Of a DNA stretch of 19,540 bases, positions 14,635 through 19,540 are shown in pieces. The notes under the pieces are model-generated. The model was not told where the DNA came from, made no database searches, and saw only the letters and a list, made by a program, of their open reading frames with translations. Position numbers and translations under genes: made by a program. Positions within the stretch are counted from its first letter, which is position 1. The number at the start of each line of letters is the position of its first letter. The DNA comes from Propionibacteriaceae bacterium (GTDB taxonomy: Bacteria; Actinomycetota; Actinomycetes; Propionibacteriales; Propionibacteriaceae): the NCBI GenBank assembly GCA_009778535.1, contig WRJP01000014.1, forward strand, positions 1 through 19,540, written 5' to 3'.

Positions 14635-15888
14635 TTAGCCCACGACTGAATCAACAACTAAGTCCATCGTACCGGCTGGTGCCGACGAACATGGCAAGCA
14701 CGGATCTGCTTCCCGGATGGCTTCTTCCATTCCGGCTCGCACTTCCGAGTTGTTTTCAGCGCCAGCAGCTTGCAGCAGCAACTCCCCCAACCACGGCTCG
14801 TTCTGTGCAGTCGGAGTCAAGATTGTGGCAGCCCGAACCCGACCTTGTTCATCACTTTCATAGCGGTGAACCAACAGCCCACGCGCACTATCCACCCAGC
14901 CAACACCTACCTGCTGTGGTAGAACTTGGGGGAAGCCAACCGACGATTCCCCTGCGATCAAGTCAGGTGAGTCGAGCAAGTCTTCAATCACCTCTATAGC
15001 ATGAACGGTGATGATGGCACGCGCCGCCGCCGCCCCGGCACCGCTAGCTCTCCATTCGCGCTGCAAGCTAGCAGCTATTGGCGTCATCACCTGACCGGTT
15101 CTAAGCTGTGCCACCGGCCCAACCCGATAAGCGCCCGCATCAGCTCCCAGCGCTACCAGATACGGTTTGGGAGTCGCCGACCCTGGCACAGTCTCAACAA
15201 TGAGTGAATCCCACTCATAGGCAGTTGCAGCAGCAATGACAGGGTTACCATCAGCTGCCACTGCACGCAGCGCATTCCCAAAAAGATCAAGTCTCCCATC
15301 CGCGCCTGTCAGTGCTAAATCAACGCCACAGAACCTATCAACTGGTGCCGAAAGCGCCAGCGACTGTTCGGCAATCCTGCTGGCGGCAGAAAACGCATCC
15401 GTCAGCAACACATGACACGTATCGAGTTGCGTGACATCTGCTGGCGCGACGACGCCACCTGGTACCGCCGTGGTTGGAAAATGCCCAGGTGAACCAGCTG
15501 CGGTCATCACAGCCTTTGCGAAACGCCGCAGCGCTAGCGCCTCGTCACGAAAGGTGGAAAACATGCCCACCGCATGAATGTCTATTACTCCCGCATGGTG
15601 CAGCAATCGACGTACGGCGACGGCAGTAGGTGGCAAGGCGTCGATGCCCGCTAATGCTTCGAGCGCCCGCATTCCAGCGAGATGATGAGCCACGGGACAG
15701 ATACCGCAAAGGCGTTCGACGAGCTTTGGCACTTCTAATACCGGACGTCCTACTAAGAAGGAGTCAACCCTAGGCAAGCCAGACAAGTCGAAAGCAGCCT
15801 GGGTTGGGCTACCGGCTAAATCACGAGTCACGACCACGCGTGCAGGTGCCGCATCAATGATCTGCCCCAACTCAATGCGTTGCGTCAT
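14635..15888 (-). CDS. [NiFe] hydrogenase large-subunit-like protein (divergent second copy)
   Basis: 417 residues from ATG 15888, which shares one base with the protease stop (TAATG); a start at 15906 would overlap the protease further. The first nickel motif is RLCGICPVAHH with C61 and C64; the second is DPCLPCSSAP with C397 and C400. The stretch SARGLLVHRYESDEQG, followed by TPTAQN, matches the active-site Arg loop and following strand of group 3 (HoxH/MvhA-like) large subunits, closer than to the group 1 subunit encoded upstream. The N-terminal RIEG of large subunits is altered to RIELG. The residue after CxxCxx is normally His (or Arg) and marks the protease cleavage site; here it is Ala403. 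Fourteen residues follow. No small subunit for it is seen. It could be a maturation scaffold analogous to HupK/HoxV, or a true catalytic subunit. Confidence 0.88.
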   Translation of the reverse strand: MTQRIELGQIIDAAPARVVVTRDLAGSPTQAAFDLSGLPRVDSFLVGRPVLEVPKLVERLCGICPVAHHLAGMRALEALAGIDALPPTAVAVRRLLHHAGVIDIHAVGMFSTFRDEALALRRFAKAVMTAAGSPGHFPTTAVPGGVVAPADVTQLDTCHVLLTDAFSAASRIAEQSLALSAPVDRFCGVDLALTGADGRLDLFGNALRAVAADGNPVIAAATAYEWDSLIVETVPGSATPKPYLVALGADAGAYRVGPVAQLRTGQVMTPIAASLQREWRASGAGAAAARAIITVHAIEVIEDLLDSPDLIAGESSVGFPQVLPQQVGVGWVDSARGLLVHRYESDEQGRVRAATILTPTAQNEPWLGELLLQAAGAENNSEVRAGMEEAIREADPCLPCSSAPAGTMDLVVDSVVG

Positions 15889-16427
15889 TAGTCGAGTCCT
15901 TGGCAACCCGCAGCCTTGGCTTGCGAATCAGTAGTCGCAGTTTCGCCAAGCCAGCGGGAAATAACCGCCGCAGCCTTGGCAGCAGCCGCTGGAACCGCAG
16001 CGGCGACCACTGGCGACAGTTCGAGCCTTAACTCCACCGATTCCGGAACTACCCCAATAACTTTTACCAAGTCGGGTTCTCGACCCAACAACCGTGCCGC
16101 AGCAAACACATCCAACAGATCGACTTGATGCGGAGACAGTTTTGTAAAGCCCAGCCGTGCGATCTGATCGTCCTCCAATTCGACGACCTCACCAGCGGTC
16201 TGGCCTGCTACTGCATCCAAGATGAGTAAACGTGAGGCATCCTGCACTGTAGGCAGCAAAGCCATGCCAACAGTGCCACCGTCAATGAACTCAACCCGAG
16301 AATCCGGACACAGCTCTTGCACGGCAGCCAGCAAAGCCAACCCCACACCGTCGTCACCCATGATCGGGTTACCAACGCCTAAAACAGTAATCGCAGTGTG
16401 AACGTCGTCGATGGTCAAATGTTTCAC
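15888..16427 (-). CDS. Hydrogenase maturation endopeptidase (HyaD/HybD family)
   Basis: Nickel-checking protease that removes the C-terminal extension of the large subunit once nickel is in place. From GTG 16427, which overlaps the cytochrome b stop (GTGA), it has 179 residues; a start at 16472 would overlap that gene by 49 bases. Motifs are VLGVGNPIMGDDGVG (residues 15-29), DGGTVGMALL, and LILDAVAG and SPHQVDLLDV, giving nickel ligands matching HybD E16/D62/H93 at D26, D71 and H100. The first ligand is Asp rather than Glu. The C-terminus is Ala-rich. Whether it processes the group 1 subunit, the second large-subunit-like protein, or both is not visible. Confidence 0.93.
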   Translation of the reverse strand: MKHLTIDDVHTAITVLGVGNPIMGDDGVGLALLAAVQELCPDSRVEFIDGGTVGMALLPTVQDASRLLILDAVAGQTAGEVVELEDDQIARLGFTKLSPHQVDLLDVFAAARLLGREPDLVKVIGVVPESVELRLELSPVVAAAVPAAAAKAAAVISRWLGETATTDSQAKAAGCQGLD

Positions 16428-17662
16428 TCGACTTTCGGAGCGTCTACTGGTTGCGTACCCCGTTGCACCCAAACGCCGCCGTTGATCATGGCTGAAAGGC
16501 CGCCGTGGCGCTCCACTGAATCAGCGCGGAAGACCAGATACACATGCCCGATCACCAAACCCCAAAGCAAGAACATCACGATCGTATGGAATAGCCGAAT
16601 GTAAGCTACCCCGAAAATGTGTATCGGTGTAGCCATGAACGCCCAGAACCAGTTGTCTTGGTGATAGAGGCCGAACAGCGTGAAACCAGTGAGCATCTGC
16701 ACCCCGCACAGTACATACACACCTGTATACGTCAACTGTTGAAGCGGATTATGTGCCAGATACATCGGCGATTCCGTCTTAATGAAGGTGTAATGCTGGA
16801 AGGTCTTTCCCAGGTTTACGAAGTCCTCTTTTTTCTTCAACGGCCACAGCGAAGACAGCCGTAAATAGCGGTCACTCGATGTAAACGCCGCCCAAATCCT
16901 GGTCAAACCAGTTACCAGCCAGGCAAATGCCGCGCAGAAATGGAGGAAACGCACGTATCCCATCAGATAACCGCTGGGTTCACCAGTCACCGAAGTTGAT
17001 CCGAAGAACGGGTCAAGGATGAAATATCCCGAACAACTCAAGATGAACACCAACGCCACATTCGCCCAGTGCTGCACTCGCAATGAAGGCGACCAGACGT
17101 AGATACGCGCCCAGGTAGCCGGACCAGATGCGATATCGGCATCGTTGGCTTCTTCTCCACCAGTTTTGTGACCAATGCTCACAAACCCATGCAGGGTAAA
17201 TGGTCCGACTGTGCCATCTTCTTTAACGTGAGCGACGGCCACTGCCAGCGGACGCCAGCCACGCTGGATTGCGATTTTCGCTTTTTTCTTGAAAACGCTC
17301 CTGCTCTCAAGACGTTTTTTAACCTTGGGCAAGATAGCCTGTAATTCGCCTCGCATGACGACCAAATCCTCTTTGGTGCCATCTTCGCGTGGATACTCTC
17401 GTACCCGAGTTAGGCTGTATTTTCGCTCCGCTGTCGCTGGATCGACATCTCGGGCATCGACTTCCGGCATCTGGAGTTGCGGATAGTCCCTGCGCAAGGT
17501 TTTTTTAATCGCCAAGTCAACAGGATCGGTGCTGTCGGGAGCGGATGCCGCGGCCAGAGCAATAATCCTGGCCTCACTAATCTTGCCGACGCTAAATGCG
17601 GTGCCAGCGATCAGTTTTGCTTTTGTCGGTGGCGGTTTTTCGAGCTGATCGGTACTTGTCAT
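16424..17662 (-). CDS. Hydrogenase cytochrome b subunit fused to a P-type-ATPase-like nucleotide-binding domain
   Basis: 412 residues, twice the usual hydrogenase cytochrome b. The C-terminal half (about 183-412) is a HyaC/HupC-type di-haem b subunit that anchors the enzyme and passes electrons to the quinone pool: VWSPSLRVQHWAN (H198), VRFLHFCAAFAWLVTGLTRIW, LAHNPLQQLTY, GVQMLTGFTLF and IRLFHTIVMFLLWGLVIGHVYLVFRAD, with four membrane helices. The N-terminal half is soluble and resembles the N-domain of proton-pump-type P-ATPases: ISEARIIALAAAS with TDPVDLAI (28-52), VDPATAERK (73-81, like FDPxxKR), VVMRGELQAIL (101-111, like KGAPxxIL with Arg for Lys), and RGWRPLAVAVAHVKEDG then LHGFVSI (134-163). 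DKTG, TGD and GDGxND motifs are absent, so it cannot be a pump. Starts four bases inside the large-subunit stop (ATGA). Confidence 0.9.
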   Translation of the reverse strand: MTSTDQLEKPPPTKAKLIAGTAFSVGKISEARIIALAAASAPDSTDPVDLAIKKTLRRDYPQLQMPEVDARDVDPATAERKYSLTRVREYPREDGTKEDLVVMRGELQAILPKVKKRLESRSVFKKKAKIAIQRGWRPLAVAVAHVKEDGTVGPFTLHGFVSIGHKTGGEEANDADIASGPATWARIYVWSPSLRVQHWANVALVFILSCSGYFILDPFFGSTSVTGEPSGYLMGYVRFLHFCAAFAWLVTGLTRIWAAFTSSDRYLRLSSLWPLKKKEDFVNLGKTFQHYTFIKTESPMYLAHNPLQQLTYTGVYVLCGVQMLTGFTLFGLYHQDNWFWAFMATPIHIFGVAYIRLFHTIVMFLLWGLVIGHVYLVFRADSVERHGGLSAMINGGVWVQRGTQPVDAPKVE

Positions 17663-19404
17663 GATGTATGAACCACCTGTATCTCATTACCGTCTGGGTC
17701 AAGCACGTGCACCGCACATGCCAGACAGGGGTCGAATGAATGGATGGTGCGCAGCGGTTCCAATGGTTGTTTGGGATCGTGTAGCGGGTGGCGTCCATTG
17801 CCAGCTAGCGACTCCTCATAGGGGCCGCGCACTCCTTGTTCGTCACGTCCGCCCGCATTCCACGTCGAAGGAACGATGGCCTGATATCTGCTAATGGCAC
17901 CGTTTTCAATCGTCACCCAATGGCTTAAGGTGCCGCGTGCCACTTCGACCAGTGAATAGCCTGAAGTTGTGCGTGGCCATGACGATGGATCCCACTTACT
18001 CTGATCAAAGACGTTGATGTCGCCGCCCTGAAGGTTCTTGATGAATGCCGGGAACATCTCGTTGGCGAGCATCTCTGCCTCCATGAGACATTCGACCGCC
18101 CGTGCCAGTGTGCGTCCGGCAGTCGAATTCAATTGCTTGAGGCTGATACCAAGTTTGGCGGCAGCATCATTGACCAACTCGACAGTACGGGCATGTCCCC
18201 TAGCGTATGCCAAGAGTAACCGTGCTATCGGGCCAACCTGAATCGGCTTTCCGTCATAGCGCGGAGCCTTCGACCAAGTGTATTTTTCTTTATCGCTGAG
18301 CCAGGTATACGGCGGTTTTGCACCAGTGTAATTCGGATTGGTTTCACCCTTTGTCGGTGGCAGCGAAGTACCACCATCGGAATAGGTGTACCAAGCGGAT
18401 GCAATCGATTCGCTGATTTTTTCCGGATCGAAATCTTGGACATTGCTCAAGTCGTCATTGAAGATGACCCCGGCCTTAACGCTCATGGCTGCCGACGGGT
18501 GACGCGGTGCCTGATTCGGGTCACCTGCGTATGCTGCACCGATCATGCCGACAGCGAAATAGTTCGGACTTGAAGCGCCGATGTCGAAGTAATCTTTGTA
18601 AACCCCAACTATGGCCATTGCATCGGGAATGTAGCAGGTTTGTACGAATTCGAGAGTTTCAGCTACCCATTTTCCGATTTCGCTGATCTGTACCTGATTT
18701 ATCGACTCCGAAGTGTTTTGATCGATTGAGCAAGCCATGCCGCCGACTAGGAAGTTCGGATGCGGGTTCTTACCGCCAAAAACTGTGACGATCCGGATTA
18801 TTGAGCGCTGGAACTCTAGTGCATCCAGATAATGAGCCACAGCCATCAGGTTAGCTTCGGGTGGAAGCCGGTAGTCGGGATGGTTCCAATAGCCACCAGT
18901 GAAAATGCTCAACTGACCCGAATCAAGGATGCCCTGTACGGTGTCCCTAACTGCGGTCATGCGTTCGATGGTGTTACCTTTCCAAGTCGAACCAATCGAA
19001 CGCGCGAACTCAACAGTTGCTGCTGGGTCAGCTGAAGCTGCCGACGCCACATTCACCCAGTCGAGAGCATGCAGATGGTAGAAATGCATGGCATGGTCTT
19101 GAATGCCAGCAGCGCTGCAAACAATGTCTCGAATCAGCAACGCCTGCTTGGGAGGCATAGCTTCTATGGCGTGTTCCACCGCAGTGATCGAAGCGAGGGC
19201 ATGCGCGGTAGTACAAACTCCGCAGATGCGCTGCGCAAATGCCCAGGCGTCACGGGGGTCACGTCCATGCAAAATGGTCTCAATGCCTCGGAACTCGGTT
19301 CCATGGCTCCAGGCTTGTTTGATTTGCTGCCCATCAGTCTCTAATTCGATGCGCAGATGACCCTCAATACGGGTGATGGGGTCGATTACAACACGTTCTG
19401 CCAT
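17659..19404 (-). CDS. [NiFe] hydrogenase large subunit, group 1 (membrane-bound uptake type)
   Basis: Catalytic subunit of a respiratory hydrogenase that oxidises H2 at the nickel-iron centre. The 581 residues begin with VVIDPITRIEGHLRIE, containing the conserved proton-transfer Glu (E14). The first nickel motif is RICGVCTTAHA with C61 and C64; the second is DPCLACAVH at 558-566 with C560 and C563. Cleavage after H566 would release a 15-residue C-terminal peptide. The active-site Arg loop is VARGTLSHW, followed by VPSTWN. Length and motifs fit HyaB/HupL-type subunits, and the presence of a cytochrome b in the same operon fits a quinone-linked enzyme. It starts at ATG 19404, three bases after the upstream small-subunit stop. 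Confidence 0.97.
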   Translation of the reverse strand: MAERVVIDPITRIEGHLRIELETDGQQIKQAWSHGTEFRGIETILHGRDPRDAWAFAQRICGVCTTAHALASITAVEHAIEAMPPKQALLIRDIVCSAAGIQDHAMHFYHLHALDWVNVASAASADPAATVEFARSIGSTWKGNTIERMTAVRDTVQGILDSGQLSIFTGGYWNHPDYRLPPEANLMAVAHYLDALEFQRSIIRIVTVFGGKNPHPNFLVGGMACSIDQNTSESINQVQISEIGKWVAETLEFVQTCYIPDAMAIVGVYKDYFDIGASSPNYFAVGMIGAAYAGDPNQAPRHPSAAMSVKAGVIFNDDLSNVQDFDPEKISESIASAWYTYSDGGTSLPPTKGETNPNYTGAKPPYTWLSDKEKYTWSKAPRYDGKPIQVGPIARLLLAYARGHARTVELVNDAAAKLGISLKQLNSTAGRTLARAVECLMEAEMLANEMFPAFIKNLQGGDINVFDQSKWDPSSWPRTTSGYSLVEVARGTLSHWVTIENGAISRYQAIVPSTWNAGGRDEQGVRGPYEESLAGNGRHPLHDPKQPLEPLRTIHSFDPCLACAVHVLDPDGNEIQVVHTS

Positions 19405-19407
19405 GGC

Positions 19408-19540
19408 CTATTCCGCCCTCTCGGTTTCGTTGCTTTCACCTTCAACTAGCAGCCGTTGCGGTGCTGTATCTGGGCTGGGTGGATTTTGTTCTACTTCGCC
19501 AAAAGCAGCGAGATTCTCGTTGGCCTCGGCACGTTTGCCA
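19408..19540 (-). CDS. Probable hydrogenase small subunit, C-terminal end only
   Basis: A reading frame open from the window edge ends at TAG 19408-19410, three bases before the large-subunit start. The last 44 residues are hydrophilic, acidic and Pro-rich (ending in ETERAE) and carry no iron-sulfur motif or membrane helix. I call it the small subunit only because that gene normally precedes the large subunit with this spacing; its cluster-binding body lies outside the window. The absence of a C-terminal membrane helix, usual in HyaA, would be unusual for a classical periplasmic enzyme. Confidence 0.6.
   Translation of the reverse strand, partial: GKRAEANENLAAFGEVEQNPPSPDTAPQRLLVEGESNETERAE

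Overview
The window looks like chromosomal DNA of an actinobacterium (Actinomycetota) with moderate G+C, judged by eye to be in the mid-50s percent. Evidence for the lineage is an Rv3235-like gene, a family I know from Actinobacteria, plus leaderless-looking promoters at two toxin-antitoxin operons and an actinobacterial style of MNT/HEPN and VapBC modules. I cannot name a genus.

Left part, 1-4362 (accessory): the end of an MNT nucleotidyltransferase gene followed by a HEPN gene; a gene-free stretch with a 35-bp direct repeat in two copies; an arsenite methyltransferase (arsM) with a small alpha/beta-barrel-type partner behind a promoter containing a repeated TCGATATAT; a vapBC module on the minus strand; and a zinc-dependent alcohol dehydrogenase.

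Middle part, 4363-11072: the complete maturation set for a [NiFe] hydrogenase in two divergent operons. hypA-hypB-lipoprotein runs on the minus strand and hypF-hypE-hypC-hypD on the plus strand, from a 40-bp intergenic region. HypE/HypF make the cyanide ligands, HypC/HypD assemble the Fe(CN)2CO unit, and HypA/HypB insert nickel. The lipoprotein is translationally coupled to hypB and has no recognised role.

Between 11123 and 13247 sits an unrelated block: a DUF2625 gene, a DUF5615 (PIN-like) toxin with its ribbon-helix-helix antitoxin, and the Rv3235-like gene.

Right part, 13356-19540, minus strand, read right to left: the end of a hydrogenase small subunit, the group 1 large subunit, a cytochrome b subunit, a maturation protease, a second and divergent large-subunit-like protein, a second HypC-family chaperone, and a DUF1016/PDDEXK nuclease gene broken by one in-frame amber codon. 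Genes overlap or nearly touch, so this is one operon for a membrane-bound, H2-oxidising hydrogenase.

The two most unusual points are in this operon. The cytochrome b carries an N-terminal region of about 165 residues that reads like the nucleotide-binding domain of a P-type (proton pump type) ATPase, without the phosphorylation or hinge motifs. The second large-subunit-like protein keeps all four nickel-site cysteines but has lost the histidine that normally ends the C-terminal cleavage motif.
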